Positions 1-9,064 of a stretch of 64,000 nt of DNA are shown piece by piece (within the stretch, counting starts at the first letter, position 1; every line of letters begins with the position of its first letter). The notes under the pieces are model-generated. The model did not search any database. It saw only the letters and a list, made by a program, of their open reading frames with translations, and had not been told where the DNA came from. This DNA is from JBBRDU01 sp038230335 (lineage in GTDB: Bacteria; Verrucomicrobiota; Verrucomicrobiia; Chthoniobacterales; UBA10450), in assembly GCA_038230335.1 (NCBI GenBank), contig JBBRNL010000002.1:431929-495928 (forward strand), given 5' to 3'. The translations under genes were made by a program, and so were the position numbers.

Positions 1-260
1 AAAAGGAAGCGGAGGTCACCTTTCATCGGATCGGCTCGATGTTCTGCCTGTTCTTTGCGCCCGGTCCCATCGACGACCTGGCCGGTGCGCAGCGCAGCGA
101 TCTAAAGAAGTTCGCGAAATTCTTTCACGCCTGTCTGGCGGAAGGCGTTTACATCGCGCCGTCCCAATTCGAGACCGGTTTTCTTTCGACGGCGCACACG
201 AGCGAGGACATTGCGCGCACCGTTGCGGTCATGAGCCAGGCGCTTGACCAGTTAGGGTAA
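1..260 (+). CDS. hemL: glutamate-1-semialdehyde 2,1-aminomutase, C-terminal end (partial)
   Basis: The coding frame is open from base 3 and ends at TAA 258-260, so only about 85 C-terminal residues are in the window. The motifs GSMFCLFF, a FFHACLAEGVYIAPSQFE segment and AHTSEDIARTV match the C-terminal subdomain of HemL. This PLP enzyme converts glutamate-1-semialdehyde to 5-aminolevulinate in the C5 tetrapyrrole pathway. The PLP lysine and most of the enzyme lie upstream of the window. A related class III aminotransferase cannot be fully excluded, but the GSMF and APSQFE blocks favour HemL. Confidence 0.85.
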   Translation, partial: KEAEVTFHRIGSMFCLFFAPGPIDDLAGAQRSDLKKFAKFFHACLAEGVYIAPSQFETGFLSTAHTSEDIARTVAVMSQALDQLG

Positions 261-330
261 CACCGCGTGGTTCAGTGCCTCTCTTAAAAGCTTTGCTTCA
301 CCTCGCCACTTGCACTAGGAAACAGCCGCA

Positions 331-2898
331 GTGAGCGCAAACCCGCGGATTCGCTCCGTCGCGAAATTCTTTTTCGAAGGTGATCGCAAATTCTTCGTCA
401 AAGGCGTCACGTATGGCCCGTTCAAGCCAGACAGCGAAGGGCACTATTTAGGACGGCCGGAGCAGGCCGATATTGATCTCGGCTTGATGCGAGAGATCGG
501 AATTAACGTCGTTCGAATTTATCATGCGCCGCCCCGCTGGTTTCTCGATAAATGTCTGGCCGTCGGTCTGCGCGTGCTCATCACCTTGCCTTGGGAAAAG
601 CACATCGAATTCCTGCGCGAAAAAAGCGCGCGCGACAAGATTGAGGATTCGGTGACGCGCGCCGTGCGTGCTAATGCCGGCCACGCCGCCCTCCTCGGCT
701 ATTTGGTGGGGAACGAAATATCTCCGCAGATGGCGCGCTGGCTGGGAGTGCGCCGCGTCACGGAGTTCGTTGAGAAATTGGTCCGAATCGGGCGCGCCAT
801 CGATCCGGACGTTCTTTTCTCCTACGCCACCTATCCACCGACCGAATTTCTGCTCCCGCAGAATCTCGATTTCTATTGTTTCAACGTTTACCTGCACAAC
901 CAGCGCGATTTCGAGCGTTACCTTCTGCGTCTGCAGAATCTAACGGAAGACCGGCCGCTCATCCTCGGTGAGTTCGGCATGGACACGATCCGCCATTCCG
1001 AGGAGGAGCAGGCTGAAATGCTCTGCTGGCATGTCGACAGCGTGGTGCATTGCGGTTTGGCCGGCACCATCTTCTTTGCCTGGACGGACGAATGGTACAC
1101 GGGCGACCAGGAAATCACCGATTGGGCTTTCGGCCTGGTCACGCGGGACCGGCAGCCCAAGAAATCGTTCCACGCCTTGCGCGATAAACTCGGACAGGAC
1201 GATGCCGCCTTGCCCCATCGGAGGCTGCCGCAAGTTCCCTTCGTTTCCGTCATTGTCTGTTCCTACAACGGAGCGATAACGCTCAGCGCGTGTCTTGATT
1301 CGTTAGGCAAGATTAATTATCCGCATTACGAAGTGGTCCTGGTCGATGACGGATCGACCGATAATACGCGCGAGATTGCCGGACAGTTTCCTCAGGTCCG
1401 CTATATCCACCAGTCCAACCATGGACTGAGTCACGCCCGCAATACGGGCGCGGCCGCGGCTCTGGGTGATGTGTTCGCCTACACCGACTCCGACTGCATG
1501 GCCGATGGCGATTGGCTTTACTATTTGATCAGCACTCTCGTGACCGGCGAGTTCGCCGGGGTGGGAGGGCCGAATGTGACGCCGCCCGCCCAAAATTGGA
1601 TCCAGGCATGTGTGGCGGCCGCGCCCGGCGGTCCCAGCCACGTGCTTCTGACGGATACGGTGGCCGAGCATATCCCCGGTTGTAACATGGCTTTTTATCG
1701 GTGGGCTTTTGAAAGCGTCGGGGGATTCGATGCGGAATATCACAAGGCGGGAGACGACGTGGATTTCTGCTGGCGTCTGCAACAATCAGGATTCGTCATC
1801 GCATTCAGCCCGACCGCGCTGGTCTGGCACCATCGCCGATTTACTCTGCGCGCGTTCTTTAAACAACAGGAAGGGTACGGCGAGGCCGAGTCGCTCCTGC
1901 GCTTCAAGCATCTGATCTTTTTCGGCCCAACCGGCACCGCGAAATGGCGTGGCCAGATTTATGGCACACCACGCTTCAACTGGTTTTTAAACAGGCCCGT
2001 CATCTACCACGGCGTTTTCGGTGATGGCTTCTTTCAATCCATTTATCCGACGCCGCAGTCTGACGTCGCCGCTTATCTCAGCAGCATTGAGTGGTTCTCT
2101 CTGGCTATCTTCCTTTTCGGTCTTGGCATCTTTTTGCCCGGATTGCGCATTGTGCCGTATCTGATGTTTGGGGGAACTTTATGTGTGGCGCTTTCCTATA
2201 TGGTGCGCGCGCGCATCGAACCGAAATACGACACCGTCCATGCACGATTGCTCGTCATGGTACTCGCCTTCGCGCAACCGCTCGTGCGCGGATGGTCGCG
2301 TTACTTCACCTGGTTGCATTTCAAACGCACGCCCCGCAGCGTTATCAGTACGCATGAAACTCAGCCGGGCCGGTCCGAAGTTCCAAGCGCGCGTCGCCGC
2401 GTTTATTGGAGCGAGGAGGGCAAGGATCGGCATCATCTTCTCGGCTCCATTTTCCAGATGCTCGAAGAGGAAGGTTGGCGCTATTCCAGCGATACGGGTT
2501 GGAATGAATGGGACATTCAGATCTACGGGAATTTTTGGTGGAGCATCGTGCTGCAAACGGTCACGGAATATCATGGCGGTCCGAAATGCCTCACGCGGGT
2601 CAGGCTGCGCTATCAACGCGTCCCCACCACGGTGGTCGTGAATCTGGTGGCCGTGGCCATTCTGATCTATCGGCAACTGAACGCGCCGCACATCGATCTT
2701 TGGTCGATTATTCTGTACGGGTTGTTTCTCATTTTCCTGGCGACACGCGCGCTTGCCCTTAAAAAACGGGTGGGAGAACTGGTGGACGTGGCCGCCTATC
2801 GCGCCGGCCTGCAACGGATTCTTCGGCCCGGCCAGGCGGCTCCGGTCACGGTTCCGAAAGTCATGGCGGCCGACCCGGTTGCCTCCACAGAACAGTAG
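331..2898 (+). CDS. glycoside hydrolase-like / family 2 glycosyltransferase fusion, membrane protein
   Basis: This 855-residue protein starts at GTG 331. Residues about 5-290 look like a TIM-barrel glycosidase domain of the GH2/GH5 clan: they contain the acid/base-like motif VGNEIS (E129) and the nucleophile-like motif LGEFGMD (E214). Residues about 303-540 are a GT2 domain with VSVIVCSYNG, LVDDGSTDNT, a TDSD metal site and a downstream GDDVDFCWR block. Hydrophobic segments follow around 595-650 and 770-800, so the protein is probably in the inner membrane with a cytosolic GT2 domain. The fusion suggests synthesis and trimming or transfer of a glucan-like polymer, but the substrate is unknown. 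The stop codon lies inside a REP-like hairpin (2895-2953). Confidence 0.85.
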   Translation: MSANPRIRSVAKFFFEGDRKFFVKGVTYGPFKPDSEGHYLGRPEQADIDLGLMREIGINVVRIYHAPPRWFLDKCLAVGLRVLITLPWEKHIEFLREKSARDKIEDSVTRAVRANAGHAALLGYLVGNEISPQMARWLGVRRVTEFVEKLVRIGRAIDPDVLFSYATYPPTEFLLPQNLDFYCFNVYLHNQRDFERYLLRLQNLTEDRPLILGEFGMDTIRHSEEEQAEMLCWHVDSVVHCGLAGTIFFAWTDEWYTGDQEITDWAFGLVTRDRQPKKSFHALRDKLGQDDAALPHRRLPQVPFVSVIVCSYNGAITLSACLDSLGKINYPHYEVVLVDDGSTDNTREIAGQFPQVRYIHQSNHGLSHARNTGAAAALGDVFAYTDSDCMADGDWLYYLISTLVTGEFAGVGGPNVTPPAQNWIQACVAAAPGGPSHVLLTDTVAEHIPGCNMAFYRWAFESVGGFDAEYHKAGDDVDFCWRLQQSGFVIAFSPTALVWHHRRFTLRAFFKQQEGYGEAESLLRFKHLIFFGPTGTAKWRGQIYGTPRFNWFLNRPVIYHGVFGDGFFQSIYPTPQSDVAAYLSSIEWFSLAIFLFGLGIFLPGLRIVPYLMFGGTLCVALSYMVRARIEPKYDTVHARLLVMVLAFAQPLVRGWSRYFTWLHFKRTPRSVISTHETQPGRSEVPSARRRVYWSEEGKDRHHLLGSIFQMLEEEGWRYSSDTGWNEWDIQIYGNFWWSIVLQTVTEYHGGPKCLTRVRLRYQRVPTTVVVNLVAVAILIYRQLNAPHIDLWSIILYGLFLIFLATRALALKKRVGELVDVAAYRAGLQRILRPGQAAPVTVPKVMAADPVASTEQ

Positions 2899-2953
2899 CG
2901 GCGGTCTATGACCGCCGATCTATTTGGCTTCGGCGCTCATAGAGCGCCGCTAC
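2895..2953. repeat. REP-like palindromic repeat
   Basis: Two imperfect palindromes lie head to tail. The first is GTAGCGGCGGTC-TATGACCGCCG, the second CGGCGCTC-ATAGAGCGCCGCTAC, and the outer ends GTAGCGGCG and CGCCGCTAC pair with each other. The stop codon of the upstream gene is within the first arm. A partial second copy starts at 37184. The form and the intergenic position fit REP/REPIN elements; the element could also act as a transcript 3' hairpin. Confidence 0.7.
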
Positions 2954-2990
2954 AGTTGCGACAGGACCAGCGCTCGGAAGAAACGCGTCG

Positions 2991-3920
2991 CTAACGCAAA
3001 CCAAGTCTTCGCATCGTTTCTTCAAAATCGGCAGGCAACGGTGCCTCGAAACTTTTCCAATCGCCCGATCGCGGATGTTTAAACCCGAGCTTCCACGCAT
3101 GCAGCATTTGGCGGGGAAAATCTTTGGCAAACTTGGGCGCGTACAGCTTATCTCCCAAAACAGCGTGGCCGATATGATGGAAATGGACGCGAATCTGATG
3201 CGTCCGGCCACTGTGGATTCGGCATTCTACCAAACTGGCCTCGGCGCCTTCCTGCACCACGCGATACTCAGTGTGGGCGGCCCGGCCGCGAGTTGTGACC
3301 GTCATGCGTTGGCGATGCACCCGATGCCGCGCGATCGCGGCGTTGATCGAGCCTGACTTCTTGACTACGCGGCCTTTGACCATGGCGAGATAGACCTTCT
3401 CCACGGTACGCCCGGCGAACTCCGCGGACAGACTGCGATGCGCCTCATCGTTCAGAGCCGCCACCAGGCAACCACTGGTGTCTTTGTCGAGGCGATGAAC
3501 GATGCCGGGCCGTTCTTTGCCCCCAATCCCGGAAAGATTTTTGCAATGATGGAGCAGCGCATTCACGAGGGTGTGCTCGCGATGGCCCGCCCCGGGATGA
3601 ACAACGAGGCCCGGTGGCTTGTTGATCACGATCAGATCGTCGTCCTCAAACAGGATACTAAGCGGAATATCCTCAGGGGCGTTATCCACCTTTTCGGGAG
3701 GCGGTTCTTTCACCTCAATGCGGTCGCCCGTCCGGACGGCCTGGCGGGGTCGCGCGGTCTGGCCGTTCAGCCTAACGAACCCGTCTTTGATCAACTGTTG
3801 CAGGCGCGAGCGCGAGTATTGGCTGAGGGCGCCGGCCAGGAAAAGGTCGAGGCGCAGGCGGGCCGACTCCTTCGGCACGGTAAATTCAGCCGGATCGGCC
3901 GGTGCAGGGGGCGTCGTCAT
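2991..3920 (-). CDS. rluD: RluA/RluD-family 23S rRNA pseudouridine synthase
   Basis: This 309-residue protein has an N-terminal S4 RNA-binding domain (about 18-75: RLDLFLAGAL, SRSRLQQLIKDGFVRLNG) and a catalytic RluA domain. HRLDKDTSG at 142-150 carries the catalytic Asp145, and HSGRTHQIRVH lies further on. The S4 plus catalytic arrangement and the length fit RluD, which makes pseudouridines in helix 69 of 23S rRNA, but RluC-type specificity cannot be ruled out. It starts at ATG 3920 and is divergent from the kinase gene, with only about 35 bp between the starts. Confidence 0.88.
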   Translation of the reverse strand: MTTPPAPADPAEFTVPKESARLRLDLFLAGALSQYSRSRLQQLIKDGFVRLNGQTARPRQAVRTGDRIEVKEPPPEKVDNAPEDIPLSILFEDDDLIVINKPPGLVVHPGAGHREHTLVNALLHHCKNLSGIGGKERPGIVHRLDKDTSGCLVAALNDEAHRSLSAEFAGRTVEKVYLAMVKGRVVKKSGSINAAIARHRVHRQRMTVTTRGRAAHTEYRVVQEGAEASLVECRIHSGRTHQIRVHFHHIGHAVLGDKLYAPKFAKDFPRQMLHAWKLGFKHPRSGDWKSFEAPLPADFEETMRRLGLR

Positions 3921-3954
3921 TTAGCGTTCGCTGGGATTGCTCCGCAAAAAGGCG

Positions 3955-6324
3955 ATGCTACAATCGACCTCGATGGCGGCAGAACCGACTGCAGCGACGA
4001 CCGAAACTTGTCCGGCGTGTGGGACGATCATCGACACGACCGAGGCCGACCCCTTGGTGCGTGTGGCCTGTCCGAAGTGCGGCGAAAAGGTTCGCGTCCA
4101 GCGCAGTTTCAACAACTTCGAATTAGTCGAGACGCTCGGCATAGGAGGCATGGGCACGGTTTACAAGGCGCGGGATACTTTACTCGATCGCTTCGTGGCC
4201 TTGAAGTTATTGCGCAAGGATCTGGGCGAAGAAGTGGACTACGCCACACGGCTCCAACAGGAGGCGCGCGTGGCTGCTTCGGTCAATCACCCAAACGTGA
4301 TTCAGGTTTTTTCGTCCGGAAAGGATCACGGCCAATTTTATCTGGTCATGGAACTGGTCGATCACGGCAGTCTCGATGATCTGATCGAGCAGAAGAAAAA
4401 ACTCTCCGAAGAACTGGTGCTCGAAGCGGGTATCCAGGTGGCCAAAGGTTTGCGGGCCGCATATGGGAAGAGTCTCATCCATCGCGACGTCAAGCCGGCC
4501 AATATCCTGTTTGCCGACGAACACACCGCCAAGATCGGCGATTTCGGTCTGGCCGGTGTAGCCGCCGAAACGGGTGAAACACGTAACGAAATTTGGGGCA
4601 CACCCTATTATGTCGCGCCCGAGCGGTTATACAATCGGCCGGAAGATTTCCGAAGTGACATCTACAGTCTCGGCGCCACCCTCTTCCATGCTCTTTCCGG
4701 CCGGGCGCCCATCGAAGGAGACACAAATTCCGCGACAGCCTTGCGCGATCTGAAGAATCGGCCGCTCGATCTCGCGACGGTCTCTCCCGAGGTGTCGGAG
4801 GAAACGGCCAGAGTATTGCAGAGGATGATTGCGCCGGAGCCGTTGAAACGGTTCGGCTCGTACGACGAATTGGTTGCCGCGCTCGAGACGGCCTACGGTA
4901 ATTTTACTGGCCAGGGCGTGGGAGCAACGGCCGGACGGAAGACCCCCTGGGTGGCGGCGGCTGTCGCTATCGTGATTGCGCTCGCTGTCGCAGCCGGTGC
5001 CTTCATCTGGAACGCGCGCAGACCCGTGCCCGCTGCCACGGCCGGAGCTCCTTCAGCGCCGCCCCTTTCGGCGGCGGCCGTTGCTGCCCTGGAAAAACAG
5101 TTGGTCGAGGCGCGGCATCAGCTCGTGCTCAATCATTATAATGTGGCTGGCGCACAGTTTGCCCGGATCGCGGCCGAGGCGCGAGGCAAGCAACCGCTTT
5201 ATGATTGGGCACGTTTGCAGCAGGCCCTCGCTGCCATGGTGGGCCGGGAAAAGTCGCAGGCGCAGCAGTCCTTCCAGGATGTGGAGAACGCCGGGCAGTC
5301 CGGGTTTGCCAAAGAGGATTCCGATCTCGCCAGATTTTTCGTGACGACCGCCAAGCGACTGCTCGCGCCGGGAGCCGTCTCGGCCGCGGAGGCTGGTCCG
5401 AAAAGCTCATCGACTCATGAAGCCTTCGCCTTGCTCCTGTTCGCTTTGAAGAATGTGGAGCAGGGGAGCGGGGATCAAGCTGTACTTCTGCTCGAGCAGT
5501 TCAACAACTCAACGCCAGGAGGTGCGGTCGGCTGGATCACCGACTACAAACCTCTTTCCCAGCGATATCTGGATGATTGTAAGGCTTATCTGGCCTGGAA
5601 AAACCAGCCGGGCAACGAAAGCACGGCAGCCGGAGCGGCCGACAAATTGGCGCGTACTCGAGACCTGAAAAAGAAACTCAAGACGCGCACCCCGATGTCG
5701 GATGACGTCAACGCGCAGGAAAAAAGCATGGCCGCCCGGGTGGGTGATCAGCAAAAGAACGAAGATTCGAAGCTGGCCGAGCAGCGCAAAAAATTACTGG
5801 AAACGGAGACCCCAGTCTGGAACGCGGCGATGATGGGATACAAACAACGCGTCGCCATCTACGATTTCGCCGGCGCGCTCGCCACTCTGAGTGCACCGAA
5901 GATCTCCGAGCCGGGTCTGCAAGCCGTGCAGATGGCCGCTGTGAAAAAGGCGAAATGGCTGGTCGATTGGAAAACAAGATTGGTCGCGGATTTGAACGCC
6001 GCGCATTTCGGGGGTGTCATTACCGATATCGCCGGTGCCCAATATTCCGGGATTGATGCGGCCGATGCGCAACATGTGACGGTCAAGATTCCGCCGTATG
6101 GATCTGCGCAAGTGGCGTTCATAAAATTCACGCCCAAGACGCTCGTTGCCGTATCGGGGGCCCTGGCCAAGACGGATCCCGATCGGCAATGGTTGTCGGC
6201 GGTTTTTGCAGCCGAGACTGGTCAACCCGAGACGGCGCGCGCTTTAGGGGCGGCGGCGGCCGCGGCCAAACCTGAATATCGCGAACAGCTGACTCTGCTA
6301 AACGCGGCCGGCGTTGGGCGCTGA
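3955..6324 (+). CDS. membrane Ser/Thr protein kinase with N-terminal zinc ribbon
   Basis: The product is 789 residues from ATG 3955; a TTG at 3937 and an ATG at 3973 are alternative in-frame starts. C19xxC22 and C39xxC42 form a zinc ribbon. The Hanks-type kinase domain (about 54-315) has the glycine loop GIGGMG, K84 in VALK, HRD at 176-178, DFG beginning D196, and GTPYYVAPE. One membrane segment lies at about 331-353. The outer roughly 430 residues are Ala-rich, helical and TPR-like, with no recognised enzyme motif. All catalytic residues are present, so it should be active, with the kinase in the cytosol and the C-terminal region outside the membrane. No cognate phosphatase or target is adjacent. 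Confidence 0.88.
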   Translation: MLQSTSMAAEPTAATTETCPACGTIIDTTEADPLVRVACPKCGEKVRVQRSFNNFELVETLGIGGMGTVYKARDTLLDRFVALKLLRKDLGEEVDYATRLQQEARVAASVNHPNVIQVFSSGKDHGQFYLVMELVDHGSLDDLIEQKKKLSEELVLEAGIQVAKGLRAAYGKSLIHRDVKPANILFADEHTAKIGDFGLAGVAAETGETRNEIWGTPYYVAPERLYNRPEDFRSDIYSLGATLFHALSGRAPIEGDTNSATALRDLKNRPLDLATVSPEVSEETARVLQRMIAPEPLKRFGSYDELVAALETAYGNFTGQGVGATAGRKTPWVAAAVAIVIALAVAAGAFIWNARRPVPAATAGAPSAPPLSAAAVAALEKQLVEARHQLVLNHYNVAGAQFARIAAEARGKQPLYDWARLQQALAAMVGREKSQAQQSFQDVENAGQSGFAKEDSDLARFFVTTAKRLLAPGAVSAAEAGPKSSSTHEAFALLLFALKNVEQGSGDQAVLLLEQFNNSTPGGAVGWITDYKPLSQRYLDDCKAYLAWKNQPGNESTAAGAADKLARTRDLKKKLKTRTPMSDDVNAQEKSMAARVGDQQKNEDSKLAEQRKKLLETETPVWNAAMMGYKQRVAIYDFAGALATLSAPKISEPGLQAVQMAAVKKAKWLVDWKTRLVADLNAAHFGGVITDIAGAQYSGIDAADAQHVTVKIPPYGSAQVAFIKFTPKTLVAVSGALAKTDPDRQWLSAVFAAETGQPETARALGAAAAAAKPEYREQLTLLNAAGVGR

Positions 6325-6409
6325 TCTACCTGCCTTCGCCGGCCATCTCTTCGCGTAATAGGGGAAGGTCGACCGGGTTCATTGGCTCACCTTGTGCTCT
6401 CATTTCGGG

Positions 6410-7297
6410 ATGCGCAGGTTTCTCCTTTTCTTGTTCCTCCTTGGCCTGCCCCATCTGGGGAACGGGGCGCAATTGCCGCTAACCAGCAAAGACGTCAGCC
6501 TCATGCTGCGGTCCGGGTATTCCAACCCGACGGTCATGCAGGAATTGAAAAAAAGGCATTTCGCTGACACGGTCGACGCCGATAAGGAAAGCGCTCTCTT
6601 GAAGGTGGGTGCCACCCAGGACCTGGTCGATGCCTTGAAAGCTGGGATCTACGCGGTTTCATCGAAAGATGTGGCCGACGCGCAAGAGCAACTGGCACGG
6701 CAAAACGTGCGCAGCTCGATGCAAACCGAACGTGCGCGCAAGGCCGATTCCGTCTTTCAAGCTGAAGTGATTCGCGAACGAAACGCCAAAAGCGTTCCGT
6801 CAGTTGCGGTCAGCGCTTTCTATGAGTCGCTCAAAGGGGACCTGGTTCGATTTAGTAATGGCTCTGTCGTCCATGCGGATGAGGAAGCCACCGCCGATAA
6901 AAAGGTGATCGCCCTTTATTTCTCCGCGCATTGGTGTCCACCCTGTCGAAAGTTCACTCCTGAACTGGTCGATTTTTACAATCGCGTCGCGCCGCAGCAT
7001 CCTGAATTTGAAATCATCTTTGTCAGTTACGACCGATCCGCCTTCGCCATGCAGACTTACATGCGCGAAGCGAAGATGCCGTGGCCGGCCATCGACTTCG
7101 GAAAAATTCCAGAAAAAGACGCGGTAAAAAAATATGCGGGTAGCGGGATTCCCTGCCTGGTCCTGATCGATTCGACCGGCAAGGTCCTTTCCGACAGTTA
7201 TGCTGGAACGGAATATCTTGGGCCGCAGAAAGTCCTGGCCGACATGAATGCGATGTTTGCCGGCGGGGCCGCGCCGCACGTCGCGCAGAGTCGCTAG
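6410..7297 (+). CDS. secreted thioredoxin-fold protein (TlpA/nucleoredoxin-like)
   Basis: From ATG 6410 the protein has 295 residues and opens with a clear signal peptide (MRRFLLFLFLLGLPHLGNGA). A GTG at 6392 would add six residues before the signal and is less likely. Residues about 25-130 are helical with no known domain. Residues about 145-285 are a thioredoxin fold with the active site W175-C-P-P-C179 and a cis-Pro region SGIPCLVLID, in the style of nucleoredoxin/tryparedoxin proteins. It is probably a periplasmic disulfide reductase or resistance-type thioredoxin. No cytochrome-maturation genes are nearby, so the partner is unknown. Confidence 0.82.
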   Translation: MRRFLLFLFLLGLPHLGNGAQLPLTSKDVSLMLRSGYSNPTVMQELKKRHFADTVDADKESALLKVGATQDLVDALKAGIYAVSSKDVADAQEQLARQNVRSSMQTERARKADSVFQAEVIRERNAKSVPSVAVSAFYESLKGDLVRFSNGSVVHADEEATADKKVIALYFSAHWCPPCRKFTPELVDFYNRVAPQHPEFEIIFVSYDRSAFAMQTYMREAKMPWPAIDFGKIPEKDAVKKYAGSGIPCLVLIDSTGKVLSDSYAGTEYLGPQKVLADMNAMFAGGAAPHVAQSR

Positions 7298-7432
7298 CAC
7301 TCGCGCCCAATCGGCCGTGTCGGGTCCGGTCTGACCCGTTCTCCGGCTGGGGACTTGCATCCCCGGCAAAATGAACGAATTCAGGGCTGGAAAGTCAGAT
7401 TTACACCCGCCCCTGGGATGGTAGATTTTTCG

Positions 7433-7449
7433 CGCGATCATTGATCGCG
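7433..7449. promoter_or_regulatory. perfect inverted repeat just upstream of the ClpX-like gene
   Basis: CGCGATCA, a single T, then TGATCGCG forms a perfect 17-bp palindrome ending 4 bp before ATG 7454. It could be an operator or a hairpin covering the ribosome entry site. No second copy is seen nearby. Confidence 0.4.
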
Positions 7450-7453
7450 AAAC

Positions 7454-9058
7454 ATGGAGCAGAAACCGCCACCGCCATTTCCATCACCGGAAGAGCTGAA
7501 AACGAAGATCGCCGAGTTTATGAAGTCGAACTTCGGTGACCGCGTTTCCTTTGCCACCTTTGCCGGGCCCGAGACGACTGAGCCGGCTGAAACTGGAACA
7601 GAGAACCAGCCTGAAGCCGAGAAGAGCGACGACTTCATTTTTAATTTCCTTCCGCGCGATATTAAAGCGCACCTCGATCGTTACGTCATTCAACAGGATG
7701 AAGCGAAGAAGGTTTTGGCCATTGCCGTGTGCGACCACTACAACCACGCAAAATATCTGCACCGACTGGAGAAGGAAGATGCGACGCGCGCGGAGGAGAC
7801 CGAATACGCCAAGCAGAACGTCATTCTGGTGGGACCGACCGGTGTGGGTAAAACCTACCTGATTAAGCACATTGCCGAGCTGATCGAGGTGCCGTTCGTG
7901 AAGGCTGACGCAACCAAGTTCAGCGAGACCGGATACGTGGGCGGGGACGTGGAGGATCTGGTGCGCGAATTAGTGCAGAAGGCGGACGGAGACGTCAATC
8001 TCGCGCAATTCGGGATCATCTACATTGACGAGATCGATAAGATCGCGGCCGCCGGCAACATGATCGGGCGGGACGTCAGTGGACGGGGTGTGCAAACGAC
8101 CTTGCTCAAGCTCATGGAGGAGACGGAAGTGCCCTTGCGCAGCATGAACGATTTGCAGGGACAGTTGCAGGCCGCGTTCGAATTCCAGAAGCGGGGCAAA
8201 TCGAAGCGCGAGACCATCAATACGCGGCACATTCTCTTCGTCGTAAGCGGCGCATTCGACCGGCTCAAGCAACAAGTCTCGCGTCGCATCTCGCAGGGAC
8301 AGATCGGATTCACCGCCGGACCAGCCCCCGTCATGGACAACGAGTTATTTCAGCAGGTCACGACGCAGGATTTCGTAGAGTACGGCTTCGAACCGGAGTT
8401 CATCGGGCGTCTTCCCGTGCGGGTGGCCTGCAATGAGCTCAACGCCGACGATCTCTACAAGATCATGAAGTTTTCCGAAGGCAGCATTCTTCGGCAATAT
8501 GAGCGCGCTTTTCGCGCCTACGGAATCGAGATCAGCTTCGAAGACGAAGCCTTGCACCTGATTGCCGAGGCCGCCGCCTTGGAAAAAACGGGCGCGCGCG
8601 GTTTGTTAACCGTATTTGAAAAGCTGTTCCGGGATTACAAGTACCACCTGGCCGGGTCCGGTTTGAGTCAGTTGCGCGTGAGCGCCGAGCTGGTGCGCGA
8701 ACCGAGGCAGGTGCTCGACCGCTTGATGGCGGAAGGTCATAAGCAGGAAGCGGAAACACTGCGCAACAACGCCCGTCAATTTACCGAGAGGTTCGCGCGC
8801 GAGCACAACATCGAAATCGCATTCGATGAGACCGGCCTGGAACGGCTGGCCGAGCGCGCCCAGAGCGAGCGGATGACCATGGCGGAGTTGTGCGCGCATT
8901 TGTTCAAGGATTATCAATTCGGTTTGAGCTTAATTCGCAAAAACACTGAGCAGGGTCGTTTCATTCTGAATGCGGCGGCCGTCGATGATCCGGATAAGTT
9001 TTTGAGTGATCTGGTGGTGCAATCGTACTACCCGGCGGCCATGGCCCAAAAAATCTAA
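7454..9058 (+). CDS. ClpX-like AAA+ unfoldase without zinc domain, duplicated C-terminal module
   Basis: This 534-residue AAA+ ATPase has Walker A GPTGVGKT, a following SETGYVGGDVEDLVRELV block, Walker B IIYIDEIDK, pore and sensor regions, and sensor 2 GARG, all typical of ClpX. An IGF tripeptide in GQIGFTAG is placed like the ClpP-docking loop. The N-terminal C4 zinc-binding domain of ClpX is absent, replaced by about 65 polar residues. The small C-terminal domain appears twice: residues about 356-400 (GIEISFEDEALHLIAE) and about 451-495 (NIEIAFDETGLERLAE). It is therefore a ClpX paralogue rather than the housekeeping clpX, and no clpP is adjacent. HslU is less likely because the I domain is missing. 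Confidence 0.85.
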   Translation: MEQKPPPPFPSPEELKTKIAEFMKSNFGDRVSFATFAGPETTEPAETGTENQPEAEKSDDFIFNFLPRDIKAHLDRYVIQQDEAKKVLAIAVCDHYNHAKYLHRLEKEDATRAEETEYAKQNVILVGPTGVGKTYLIKHIAELIEVPFVKADATKFSETGYVGGDVEDLVRELVQKADGDVNLAQFGIIYIDEIDKIAAAGNMIGRDVSGRGVQTTLLKLMEETEVPLRSMNDLQGQLQAAFEFQKRGKSKRETINTRHILFVVSGAFDRLKQQVSRRISQGQIGFTAGPAPVMDNELFQQVTTQDFVEYGFEPEFIGRLPVRVACNELNADDLYKIMKFSEGSILRQYERAFRAYGIEISFEDEALHLIAEAAALEKTGARGLLTVFEKLFRDYKYHLAGSGLSQLRVSAELVREPRQVLDRLMAEGHKQEAETLRNNARQFTERFAREHNIEIAFDETGLERLAERAQSERMTMAELCAHLFKDYQFGLSLIRKNTEQGRFILNAAAVDDPDKFLSDLVVQSYYPAAMAQKI

Positions 9059-9064
9059 GCCGGA

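Noticed and set aside
3438..4379. 313-codon plus-strand frame across rluD and the kinase start
   Set aside because: It runs antisense to the catalytic RluD motif and out of frame with the kinase zinc ribbon; no domain seen.
7454..9058. HslU instead of ClpX-like
   Set aside because: The HslU I domain is missing and the SETGYVGGDVE and IGF motifs are those of ClpX.
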